This document shows, in pieces, positions 6,782 through 14,617 of a DNA stretch of 14,619 nt (position 1 is the first letter of the stretch; every line of letters begins with the position of its first letter). The stretch comes from JABDBK01 sp964453575 (GTDB lineage Bacteria > Pseudomonadota > Gammaproteobacteria > DSM-16500). The stretch covers positions 1 through 14,619 of the forward strand of contig CAYVRW010000060.1 in assembly GCA_964453575.1 (NCBI GenBank), in the 5' to 3' direction. The notes under the pieces were generated by a model, which did no database searches, was not told the DNA's origin, and was given only the letters and a program-made list of their open reading frames with translations. The position numbers and the translations under genes are program-made.

Positions 6782-7786
6782 CTACGTCGTGAGCGCAGTC
6801 AAAATTCTTCGTTTTCCACTAAATGGCGCCCTGCCGTGCATTGCTAATATATTGTCTAACACAAGCACATCACCTTTTTGCCATGGAAAATAAACCGTAT
6901 TCTTATTTAATGTATCCAAAATATAATAAAGGTCTTGCCTAGGAATAAGTGTGCCATCCCTAAATTGAATTTCATGTAATCGTGTTCGTTTTTGAAAATA
7001 AAACAACTTGGCTCCTATGTATCGTTTTATGCCTAACAAACGCGGATTAAAATCATACAAATGAGCTTGATTAAACCAAACTGTTTCCTGCGTTAAAGGG
7101 TGACTACAAATCGCGGGACGATTTTGTTTTATTTCCAACCAATCATTACGCAGCCAACGCCACATAAAATCATTGTCTAAGCATTTTTGCTCAACTTCTT
7201 TTTTTTCATATGTTTCAAATACTTCAATCCAGGATTTATGAGATCGTTGCAAACGGTTGACCCATTCCATGATTTTGCTTTGATAATAATAACGTGAAAT
7301 ATACGTTAAACCTTTTTCATCAAATTTTTTAATAAAGTGATTATCAAAAGCATGATAAACACGTCTTGCATCAGCAATAATGGTTTCGCCTCTGGCAACC
7401 GGTGCTATATCGCAATAAAAATAAATATGTCTTGGGAAATGTTTAATAAAAGATAACTCTTGATGCAAAGGGATATGAAAAGAAGGAGGAGCTTCCGTTG
7501 AGGTATAAACGCCATTTTCAACTTTATCTCTAGGACTATCACCGCCAATATAATTCACAAATTTACCAAAACCTAACGACTCAATAGTCAATGAAAAATC
7601 TTTAGCGCAGGTAACCGGAAACCCTCTAAACAACAAAGCTCCATGTTTTAATAAGGCCTGTTCTATAGACGGCCTATTTTCTTGTATAATGCGCGAAAAA
7701 TTCTCAAAATTATCCACGGGTTTTTGCGAAGTCACAACCGCTGGAAAATCACCCTCCATGCGTAAGCCATCAAAAGGTATTGTCAT
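6782..7786 (-). CDS. TauD/TfdA-family Fe(II)/2-oxoglutarate oxygenase, SyrP-like
   Basis: This is predicted to hydroxylate or otherwise oxidise an organic substrate with Fe(II), O2 and 2-oxoglutarate, in the cytosol. The iron ligands are visible: HQE at residues 108-110 (an HxE form as in SyrP-like members) and His317 in MHGRAPFSGKRR, with Arg326 or Arg327 placed to bind 2-oxoglutarate. Other family marks are KHGALLFRGFPV near 47-58, and PRHIYFYC with GETIIAD, where the family keeps P...C...GGET. At 334 residues it is full length. AAGGA lies six bases before the ATG. It is divergent from the DUF3419 gene over only 64 bases, so the two are probably co-regulated. SyrP-type enzymes often hydroxylate amino acids in secondary metabolism, so an amino-acid-like substrate is a reasonable guess. 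Confidence 0.87.
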   Translation of the reverse strand: MTIPFDGLRMEGDFPAVVTSQKPVDNFENFSRIIQENRPSIEQALLKHGALLFRGFPVTCAKDFSLTIESLGFGKFVNYIGGDSPRDKVENGVYTSTEAPPSFHIPLHQELSFIKHFPRHIYFYCDIAPVARGETIIADARRVYHAFDNHFIKKFDEKGLTYISRYYYQSKIMEWVNRLQRSHKSWIEVFETYEKKEVEQKCLDNDFMWRWLRNDWLEIKQNRPAICSHPLTQETVWFNQAHLYDFNPRLLGIKRYIGAKLFYFQKRTRLHEIQFRDGTLIPRQDLYYILDTLNKNTVYFPWQKGDVLVLDNILAMHGRAPFSGKRRILTALTT

Positions 7787-7850
7787 TTCATATCCTTATG
7801 TTTTAATGTACGATACTAATAATTTTTACATATTAATCATAAGGATTGAA
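7787..7850. promoter_or_regulatory. Shared divergent control region with mirrored ribosome binding sites
   Basis: Only 64 bases separate the two start codons. ATCCTTATG (7792-7800) and CATAAGGAT (7838-7846) form an inverted repeat, giving both genes nearly the same CATAAGGA ribosome binding context. Both promoters must lie here or overlap. The symmetry may reflect a shared control site or a coincidence of good binding sites. Confidence 0.45.
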
Positions 7851-8930
7851 ATGGATTTTTATAATAGATTAAATTATAGCCTTGGTAACGAGGATTGGGA
7901 CGTAGAAAAACAAGCTCTAAAAGTCAACAACCATGATAGAATTGTGTGCGTCACTGCCAGCGGCGATCGCCCTCTGCACTTACTTATGACACCCTGCACT
8001 GAAATTATTTCAGTAGACATGAATTATATACAAAATTATTTACTTGAATTAAAAATAGCTGCTCTCCACCATCTTGATTATGAAAAATACCTTGCGTTCT
8101 TAGGATGCGAGGATGCAAGTGATAGAGTTTCCATGTTTAATTCATTAAAATTACATTTATCAACCGACGCATTAAAGTTCTGGTCAAAAAATCAAGCCAT
8201 GATCAAAAAAGGAGTTATTTACCAAGGCCGAGTGGAACGCTTCACTAATATCGCATCAAAAGTTCTAAATCTTATCAAACATAAAAAAATAAGCACATTA
8301 TTTTCATTTGATGATATTGAATCACAAAGAGAGTTTGTTGCAAAAAAATGGGATACAGCAACCTGGAAATGGATTTTTCATGTATGTTTAAATCCCAATA
8401 TTATGAAATTTATGATCAATGATCCTGGGGTTATTTCCTATATTGAACCCTCGATCAAGCCTGGAGAATATATTTACTCCAGAATGATTAATTATCTAAA
8501 TCATCATTTAGCAAAAAAAAGTGCCCTACTGCAATTAATTTTAATTGGAAAAATTTTACCTGACGCTTATTTCCCTTATTTGACCTTCGAAGGTTATAAA
8601 CAAATACGTAAAAATGTTTCAAAAATATCCTTCAAAACCACTAATATCATTGATTACATGAACCATCCAGACACTGGGAAATTCGATTGTTTTTCTATGT
8701 CAGATATTGCATCTTACATGCCTCAAGAGAGCTTTAATTATTTATTAAAAGGTATGCATAATGCATCCAACCATCGGGCACGTTATTGTATTCGTAAGCT
8801 TATGAGCAATCATGCGATTCCAGCTGACTTAGCCATACATTTTAAACGCAACTCTGAGTTAGAAAAAAAATTGGAGCATGAAGAATCCAATTTTGTCTAT
8901 CGATTTATTGTGGGTGAAGTGCTTATATAA
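7851..8930 (+). CDS. DUF3419/BtaA-like SAM-dependent 3-amino-3-carboxypropyltransferase-fold protein
   Basis: This 359-residue protein fits DUF3419 (PF11899), the group that includes BtaA, which moves the 3-amino-3-carboxypropyl group of S-adenosylmethionine to diacylglycerol. The SAM-binding core is visible: CVTASGDRPLHLL at residues 33-45 (loop after strand 1), SVDMN at 54-58 (acidic end of strand 2) and Q61 with LLELKIAALHHLDYEKY at 64-80. The C-terminal FVYRFIVGEVLI and the preceding RARYCIRKL also fit the family. The true acceptor is unknown; no BtaB-like methyltransferase is nearby, so full betaine-lipid synthesis is not shown. The start at 7851 is chosen for AAGGA five bases upstream; the longer open frame runs into the oppositely oriented oxygenase gene. 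A perfect palindrome with a T-run follows the stop. Confidence 0.85.
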   Translation: MDFYNRLNYSLGNEDWDVEKQALKVNNHDRIVCVTASGDRPLHLLMTPCTEIISVDMNYIQNYLLELKIAALHHLDYEKYLAFLGCEDASDRVSMFNSLKLHLSTDALKFWSKNQAMIKKGVIYQGRVERFTNIASKVLNLIKHKKISTLFSFDDIESQREFVAKKWDTATWKWIFHVCLNPNIMKFMINDPGVISYIEPSIKPGEYIYSRMINYLNHHLAKKSALLQLILIGKILPDAYFPYLTFEGYKQIRKNVSKISFKTTNIIDYMNHPDTGKFDCFSMSDIASYMPQESFNYLLKGMHNASNHRARYCIRKLMSNHAIPADLAIHFKRNSELEKKLEHEESNFVYRFIVGEVLI

Positions 8931-8939
8931 TAATACGAT

Positions 8940-8989
8940 ATAGATGTAGGGTGGGTAAAGGAGCGCTCCTTTACCCACCCTACATCTAT
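8940..8989 (+). terminator. Perfect 50-base palindrome acting as terminator; REP-like copy 2
   Basis: Each arm is 25 bases with no mismatch and no spacer, centred between 8964 and 8965 (GAGC|GCTC). T residues run from 8989 to 8995, so it should terminate the DUF3419 transcript. On the other strand it overlaps the mmpL stop codon (8986-8988) but has no T-run. Its arm matches the hairpin repeat at 6711-6750. Confidence 0.8.
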
Positions 8990-11238
8990 TTTTTTAAATA
9001 TTTTTCGGGATCAAAACTCACGTTAGGTAAAATAATATCTAACCATTTCGGCAAATACCAGTTCCATTTACCCAATATAGCCATAGTCGCAGGCACTAAT
9101 ATAGTTCTAATGATATAAGCATCGACCGCAACAGCAATGGCAATGCCTAATCCAAATGCTTTTACAATAAGAACATCCGCTGACATAAATGATAAACATA
9201 AAAAAATCACGATAATGGCAGCACTGGTAATAATCTTCCAACTTCTTTCAATACCAAAAATAATACTTTGGGTCGTATCGTTAGTCTGCTCATAACATTC
9301 TTTTATGCGAGTTAATAAAAAGACTTCATAATCCATGGAAATACCAAACAAGGCACAAAAAATAATAATCAATAAACTGATATCCAGCATACCTTGCGGT
9401 TCGAAATTAAGCCATTCATGCATATAGCCCATTTGAAAAACTAACACTAAAATTCCATAACTGGCAAATAAACTCAACACTGTTGTGATAATGGCTTTTA
9501 AAGGCAAGACCACTGAACGCAGCACGAACAAGAGCGTGATGTAAGTAAAACCCATGATCCATAGCAATGCATAAGGAAAAGTTTTAGCAATGCTATCTAA
9601 TACATCAATGATATTAGCAGACGCTCCGGTCAATTGAATTGTCATCTTTTTTTCAAGTTTAGCGGCCCTTAATTCCTTGATTAAATCCATGGTTGCTCTT
9701 GAGAAACTCGGATATTTACTAACAACTGTTATGGTAGTTAAATTTTTACTTGTTGAAATCTGTAATAATTTTTGCAAATCCTCAGGTAATCTATTTTTAG
9801 GCTGTGCATAAAGCATTTGGTATTGTTGTAGGGTCAATCTGGGCTCAGTACTTACTATACTTTCTACCTTTTCTATGCGCGAATCATTTTTAAGCTTAGT
9901 TACAAAATGATAAAGAGAACGAATGCTTGACTTATCCAGAATATTTTCATGCGGTGACTGAACTATCACTATAATTGGCGATAATTTCATTTCACCAAAT
10001 TCTTTTGAGAAAGTATCAAAAACCTGGCGGCTTTGTAGTGTTTTGGGCAATATTTTGAAATTAGATATTCCAAATTCTACACTTAAAAAAGGATATCCCA
10101 TGATCAGTAACGCAACCAATATAACACTAAAAAAAGCATACTTAAAACGCACCACTTTCATCACTAACCATCGGCAAAAAGGGTTCTCATGCAAATTATT
10201 TTGTCTCATAAATGGTAAAGCTAACAAATTAATGCGTTGACTAAGTATACTTAATACAGCTGGTAACAATAAAAATGCCGTGGCAAGTGCTACAAAAACG
10301 GCAGCCAAGCCGCCCATGCCCACCGAAAATAGCACATTGATATGAAATAGTAACAATGCACTTAAACTGATAAATACTGCAAGTGCACTAAAAAATACGG
10401 CTTTACCAGCTGTTGCTTGTGTTATTGCAATCGCTTCTTCGGTGGTACATCCCAAACATAATTCATCGCGAAATCGATTGATAATCAATAGCGCATAATC
10501 AAGTATTAAACATAACCCTACTAACAATGCAATGTTAATGGTAAATACAGACAATGAAAACAAATGCCCTAACACAAACAGGGTCATAAGTGTTAAAAAT
10601 GCGGATATTCCGCCTAAAAATATAGGAATACTTGCCGCCACTACTGATCCAAAAACAATTAACATGGTAATCATTGCAACAGGTGTTGCAATAAATTCCG
10701 CGCTATATAAATCGATTTGGGTTTGAACCTTAGTATCATCTAAAAATATGGGCTCACCGCCAATTTTCATAGTTAGGTTTTCAGGTTGCTTGACGGACGA
10801 TTTAAACTGTTTTAACAGTTTCTCATCCACTTCTTGTTCACTTTTAAATAAAACGACAGCATAAGCTTTATGTTTATTTTTCGATATTTGTTTGTTATTT
10901 ACCGTGGGATAAATAATTTGGTGTTTAACATGAATTTTATCTAACCGTGAAAGTGAGGATTTTATTTCATCAAGGTAGGATGGGTCTGTTGCAAGCCATT
11001 TATCACTCGAATATATAATAATAAATTGATTATAACTATAACCTAATTTTTTATTTAATACATTATTCGCGGTTGTGCTTTGTGAACGAGGGTCTTTAAA
11101 TCCTACATCTTTAAATGGGTCCATAATATAAGGAGTAAAAGGAATACTGATAGCTATCAATGCTATCCAAAATACGATAACAAACCATCGTAGTTTATAG
11201 ATTAATTTTCCTAGACCATAAAAAAGATCTGTCTTCAT
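8986..11238 (-). CDS. MmpL-family RND exporter (750 aa)
   Basis: This inner-membrane pump of the MMPL/RND superfamily is predicted to export lipids or other hydrophobic compounds by proton antiport. It has the typical doubled plan: one helix (about 19-37), a polar loop of some 150 residues, five helices, then the same again, with eleven to twelve helices in all. The proton-relay signature appears in both halves: LDYALLIINRFRDEL around Asp247 and the stronger hallmark GISMDYEVFLLTRIKE around Asp636. The short loops suit the simple MmpL type over AcrB-like pumps, and no membrane-fusion partner is nearby. The start at 11238 is preferred over the ATG at 11247 because AGGA at 11248-11251 abuts 11247 but is nine bases from 11238. 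It converges on the DUF3419 gene, and its upstream region holds a MITE-like element. Confidence 0.88.
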   Translation of the reverse strand: MKTDLFYGLGKLIYKLRWFVIVFWIALIAISIPFTPYIMDPFKDVGFKDPRSQSTTANNVLNKKLGYSYNQFIIIYSSDKWLATDPSYLDEIKSSLSRLDKIHVKHQIIYPTVNNKQISKNKHKAYAVVLFKSEQEVDEKLLKQFKSSVKQPENLTMKIGGEPIFLDDTKVQTQIDLYSAEFIATPVAMITMLIVFGSVVAASIPIFLGGISAFLTLMTLFVLGHLFSLSVFTINIALLVGLCLILDYALLIINRFRDELCLGCTTEEAIAITQATAGKAVFFSALAVFISLSALLLFHINVLFSVGMGGLAAVFVALATAFLLLPAVLSILSQRINLLALPFMRQNNLHENPFCRWLVMKVVRFKYAFFSVILVALLIMGYPFLSVEFGISNFKILPKTLQSRQVFDTFSKEFGEMKLSPIIVIVQSPHENILDKSSIRSLYHFVTKLKNDSRIEKVESIVSTEPRLTLQQYQMLYAQPKNRLPEDLQKLLQISTSKNLTTITVVSKYPSFSRATMDLIKELRAAKLEKKMTIQLTGASANIIDVLDSIAKTFPYALLWIMGFTYITLLFVLRSVVLPLKAIITTVLSLFASYGILVLVFQMGYMHEWLNFEPQGMLDISLLIIIFCALFGISMDYEVFLLTRIKECYEQTNDTTQSIIFGIERSWKIITSAAIIVIFLCLSFMSADVLIVKAFGLGIAIAVAVDAYIIRTILVPATMAILGKWNWYLPKWLDIILPNVSFDPEKYLKK

Positions 11239-11253
11239 TTTAGCCATTCCTTT

Positions 11254-11404
11254 TATCTTTATCAGTGATTCCCGCTAAAAGAAGGTTAGCTATTCATTTT
11301 TACGCTCCAAACAGCACATCCCTGTGCTTATTGTTGTCATCCTGACAACAAGTCGCTAAAAATGAATAGCTAACCTTCTTTAGCGGGAACAGCTGTATCT
11401 TTAT
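11254..11404. mobile_element. MITE-like inverted-repeat element with 9-base direct repeats
   Basis: The element spans 11263-11395 (133 bases). Its long arms, 11270-11302 and 11357-11388, are complementary over about 32 bases with a single extra base, and the tips read CAG...TTCCCGC inward from both ends. TATCTTTAT is present exactly at 11254-11262 and 11396-11404, directly outside both tips, as expected for a 9-base target duplication. The centre holds two further hairpins, AGCACA/TGTGCT (11313-11328) and TTGTTGTCA/TGACAACAA (11331-11351), giving a cloverleaf-like fold. There is no ORF, so it would be moved by a transposase elsewhere. It occupies much of the roughly 300-base gap between mmpL and the aldehyde dehydrogenase gene. 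Confidence 0.7.
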
Positions 11405-11488
11405 GCTTTTCGAATAGCATATCTTATTATACCATTTTCAAGCGTCTATTCGTTCACTATCATTTTTGCTCTTTATTAGACCCTTTAA

Positions 11489-11517
11489 TTGTGTTTGTCA
11501 ACATGAATATCTATAAT
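11489..11517 (+). promoter_or_regulatory. Sigma-70-type promoter for the aldehyde dehydrogenase gene
   Basis: TTGTGT (11489-11494) and a perfect TATAAT (11512-11517) are separated by 17 bases. Transcription would start near 11524, leaving a leader of about 24 bases with AAGGA before the ATG at 11548. Confidence 0.6.
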
Positions 11518-11547
11518 CTGGTATATACCCATTGAAGGATATCGACC

Positions 11548-12951
11548 ATGATTGGCACTAAGGAAATAAAAAATTCAACTGTTTCTATCGCAAAATGCGT
11601 GGCACGTTTAAGAGCTAGCTTTAATACCAACATTACCCGGCCTTTAGCATTCAGACAACAACAACTTGCTGCTATTGCTCATATGTTAAAAGATCATGAA
11701 ACAGCTATGAGCAAAGCATTACATCAAGATATGGGACGACCTTCACTGGAAGCCTACACTGGCGATATTGCTGTGACCTCTGCTGAAATCGCTTATATGC
11801 AAAAAAAACTAAAACGCTGGTCAAAGCCAACCAATGTTTGGACCAGTCTTGCAGCACAACCTGGAAAAAGCCGCATTTATCATGAACCTTATGGTGTTGT
11901 CTTAATCATTGCGCCATGGAATTATCCCTTGCAATTATCAATAGGGCCTTTAATAGGTGCTATTGCTGCAGGTAATTGTGCTATACTTAAGCCTAGCGAA
12001 TTAGCACCTGCAACCAGTGAATTACTTTATAAGCTTTTACCGCAATACATCGAACCTGAATGTTACCAAGTGATACAAGGCGGGATCGAAGAAACGACAG
12101 CGTTGCTCGAAGAACAATTTGATTACATTTTCTATACGGGTAACCCTACTGTTGGAAAAATTATTATGCAAGCCGCTGCTAAATTCCTCACACCGGTCAC
12201 ACTGGAATTAGGCGGCAAAAGTCCTTGTATTGTCGATAAAAATACGGATATCGATTTAGCTGCACGTCGTATTTTATTTGGTAAATTTTTTAATGCGGGT
12301 CAAACCTGTATTGCGCCGGATTATATACTTGCTCATGAAGACATCGAAGAAAAATTATTACAAGCGATGAAAAAAAATCTCATAGCATTTTATGGAAATA
12401 ATCCTAAAAACAGCAAAGATTTCGGCCGTATCATCAATCATAAACATCATCAACGACTTATGAAACTCATGCAAAGTGGTGGGGAAATTGTTACAGGTGG
12501 TGATGCAGATGCAGAGGAACGTTATATCAGCCCTACTATTTTACATCATGTGCCGCCTGATGCTGCTATCATGCAAGAGGAAATCTTTGGCCCGCTATTA
12601 CCTGTTATAACTATCAAAAATATAAATGAAGCTATTCAATTCATTAATAAACGTGCTAAACCACTGGCGCTTTATCTTTTTTCTAATGACAAAAAGATAC
12701 AACAGCAAGTGCTAGAGTCCACAAGCTCAGGCGGTGTTTGTATTAATCACACGTCGCTGCACTATGTTGTTAATGATTTACCTTTCGGAGGTGTGGGTAT
12801 GAGCGGCATGGGGTCCTATCATGGAAAAGCGTCTTTTGATACTTTTTCACATCATAAATCGGTGTTGATCAAGCCTATGCGTTTTGATATTCCTATCATC
12901 TACCCGCCGCATGATGAAGGGAAAAAGAAGTGGCTGCGGTGGTTGATATAA
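11548..12951 (+). CDS. Class-3 (ALDH3-like) NAD(P)-dependent aldehyde dehydrogenase
   Basis: This enzyme oxidises aldehydes to carboxylic acids with NAD(P). The catalytic Cys254 is in NAGQTCIAPDY, the form typical of the ALDH3/coniferyl-aldehyde/fatty-aldehyde branch, and the general base Glu220 is in LELGGKSP. Asn125 in IAPWNYPL, which stabilises the intermediate, and the cofactor segments KPSE (148-151) and YTGNPTVGK (196-204) are present, as is EEIFGPLLP (344-352). At 467 residues it is complete and of ALDH3 length. The C-terminal segment after FDTFSHHKS is short and basic (KKKWLRWLI), possibly touching the membrane as in fatty aldehyde dehydrogenases. AAGGA lies eight bases before the ATG and a sigma-70 promoter is seen. 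The last 56 bases overlap the end of the convergent coiled-coil gene. The substrate is unknown; a long-chain aldehyde is the best guess. Confidence 0.93.
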   Translation: MIGTKEIKNSTVSIAKCVARLRASFNTNITRPLAFRQQQLAAIAHMLKDHETAMSKALHQDMGRPSLEAYTGDIAVTSAEIAYMQKKLKRWSKPTNVWTSLAAQPGKSRIYHEPYGVVLIIAPWNYPLQLSIGPLIGAIAAGNCAILKPSELAPATSELLYKLLPQYIEPECYQVIQGGIEETTALLEEQFDYIFYTGNPTVGKIIMQAAAKFLTPVTLELGGKSPCIVDKNTDIDLAARRILFGKFFNAGQTCIAPDYILAHEDIEEKLLQAMKKNLIAFYGNNPKNSKDFGRIINHKHHQRLMKLMQSGGEIVTGGDADAEERYISPTILHHVPPDAAIMQEEIFGPLLPVITIKNINEAIQFINKRAKPLALYLFSNDKKIQQQVLESTSSGGVCINHTSLHYVVNDLPFGGVGMSGMGSYHGKASFDTFSHHKSVLIKPMRFDIPIIYPPHDEGKKKWLRWLI

Positions 12952-14449
12952 TCTGACCAGATATCGAAGTTTCTTTTTTGTAGAACATTGTATGACTATT
13001 TTCTGAATGAGCCTTACGAGATGCTAAACAATAACTTACGATACCGCCAATCAATGCACCTACTATGGGCGCAACAAGCGATAATCCCAGTGTAGGTGCT
13101 GCGCATAAAATACTTATAGAAATACCTATTATCCAGCCACAACCTGCGCCTATTACTCCAGCCAACCATGCAGGTCTTAATACAGGAGCTGCAGAATCCA
13201 TAGCATCTTTTTCATCTCTTATTAACCCTAACTTAGACTGTATACATTCTTTTTCAACATGGGGTAATGGGCAAGCTTGTTCCAATTTTTTAAGATTTTC
13301 TTTCCATGTTTCTTTTAACTTATTAAACACTTCTTCGTAGGATTTTTCTAATTTTTTAAGTTCATTTTCACGTATTTCTTCTTGCTTTCGTTCCTCATTA
13401 GCTTTTCTTAATTGTTCCATTTTATATATTTCAATATCTTTTTTATATTCTTCTTTGGCCTTATTACTTTCTATCAAAAATTTTTCATAATTTTCCTGCT
13501 TCACCAAAAGTTGTTTCATTTTTTCTGTCATTTCAATGAGATTTTCCATTTTATCTAAAAAATCTTTTGATAATGTGTCAACTTGTTGTTGTTTTTGTTT
13601 ACTTAAATGTAAATCATAGAAAGTAAACTGCAGAGCCGCCAAGCAAATAATCAAATTAAAATTTCTATGTTTATGGAATAACTTATGCAATACAAAATAT
13701 AATCCAGATGTTTTTGCCATCCTTTCAGTCATAGTAAAAAAATCTAAGCCAGAATCTTGATTGTTCGATTCTTTCAATGGTATCTTTATTTCATGGTCCA
13801 AATGATTTTTTAAATCTCGAGAACTTGAAAGTTTATTTTCTAAATTTAGTAACGTTGCATAAATGGGATCGAGTTGTTGTTTTAATAAATGTAATTTTTT
13901 TTCATCTTCAATACCTAATTGATCTTCACGCAATGCTGATAGAGTAGCGTATGTTAACGCCAACAAAATAATGACGCCATTAAATGAACTCGATACAGAT
14001 AAGGATAACGACAGTATTTTCAATAGGTACTGAATCCATACCGATTGAGAAGCACCGTTTAATAATGATCTTATTAACATGCTGACATCAACATTGCTAT
14101 TAGGCGGAACTTCTGCGGAGTTATTTCTAACTGTTTCAAAATCTTTAGAAGATATATACGATGGTTTTATGGAAGGCCCGTTATTTGTTTGTAATAATGT
14201 TTCAATGCGTGAAAATACGTCTTGTAATTGTGATATCACCTCGTGCGCTTCATTAATTTGACTTTGATATAATCCTATATTTTCATGATTAATATCCGAT
14301 TGCTTTTTCATTTCATGGGGTTTGTTAAGTGAAATCGCAAAAATGATGCAAGCTATTAAATATTTGCTGCTCTGTAAAGCTAAATAATATGAATCAGTCC
14401 TTGGCACAAACATCAATCCGAGATCAAATAAAAGATTCGCACTAATCAC
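12896..14449 (-). CDS. Coiled-coil membrane protein of unknown family, probably 5'-interrupted (517 aa from GTG)
   Basis: I do not recognise a family. The frame encodes hydrophobic segments at about residues 27-41, 140-172 and 265-285, a long Lys/Glu-rich coiled coil at about 283-392 and a Gly/Ala-rich membrane hairpin at about 428-478 (AGVIGAGCGWIIGISISIL, then a second helix). The hairpin resembles glycine-zipper segments seen in membrane-inserting proteins. The only start before residue 13 is the GTG at 14449, which lacks a convincing ribosome binding site. The same frame stays open 35 codons further up to a TAA at 14555-14557 and reads protein-like beyond it. The gene is therefore probably an interrupted longer gene, or is translated from an internal start. 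Its end overlaps the aldehyde dehydrogenase gene by 56 bases, so the last 18 residues or so may be a run-on tail. In Legionellales such architecture suggests a secreted effector, unproven. Confidence 0.65.
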   Translation of the reverse strand: MISANLLFDLGLMFVPRTDSYYLALQSSKYLIACIIFAISLNKPHEMKKQSDINHENIGLYQSQINEAHEVISQLQDVFSRIETLLQTNNGPSIKPSYISSKDFETVRNNSAEVPPNSNVDVSMLIRSLLNGASQSVWIQYLLKILSLSLSVSSSFNGVIILLALTYATLSALREDQLGIEDEKKLHLLKQQLDPIYATLLNLENKLSSSRDLKNHLDHEIKIPLKESNNQDSGLDFFTMTERMAKTSGLYFVLHKLFHKHRNFNLIICLAALQFTFYDLHLSKQKQQQVDTLSKDFLDKMENLIEMTEKMKQLLVKQENYEKFLIESNKAKEEYKKDIEIYKMEQLRKANEERKQEEIRENELKKLEKSYEEVFNKLKETWKENLKKLEQACPLPHVEKECIQSKLGLIRDEKDAMDSAAPVLRPAWLAGVIGAGCGWIIGISISILCAAPTLGLSLVAPIVGALIGGIVSYCLASRKAHSENSHTMFYKKETSISGQIISTTAATSFSLHHAAGR

Positions 14450-14617
14450 GGCACTTGTGGAATCTTCTAAAATATTTTTTATTCTTTGTATCTCGGGGGT
14501 ATCTACAAACTTATTTATTTTATCTTTTGCGGAACTATAATTTCCTACGATCGTTTAATAATATACATTGATTTGTTGAGAACTTACCGCTTGTAGGGCA
14601 GTTTGCGAGACAACAGC
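14450..14617 (-). pseudogene. Upstream in-frame part of the coiled-coil gene, split by a TAA
   Basis: Reading the minus strand in the frame of the 517-residue protein gives 20 open codons from the window edge (AVVSQTALQAVSSQQINVYY), a TAA at 14555-14557, then 35 open codons that join the downstream frame (starting TIVGNYSSAKDKINKF). No ATG, GTG or TTG occurs in those 35 codons. Of the other two frames, one stops after 11 codons and the other gives a cysteine-rich, unlikely peptide. This supports a nonsense-interrupted gene, though the gene's true beginning is outside the window. Confidence 0.5.

Noticed and set aside
7689..7850. 54-residue N-terminal extension of the DUF3419 protein
   Set aside because: It overlaps the start of the divergent oxygenase gene and has no family similarity; AAGGA is correctly placed for the ATG at 7851.
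10043..10726. Small plus-strand open frames inside the mmpL gene
   Set aside because: They are antisense to a clear membrane transporter with both signature motifs.
13065..14261. Plus-strand open frames antisense to the coiled-coil membrane gene
   Set aside because: They show no recognisable domain and mirror the codon pattern of the minus-strand frame.
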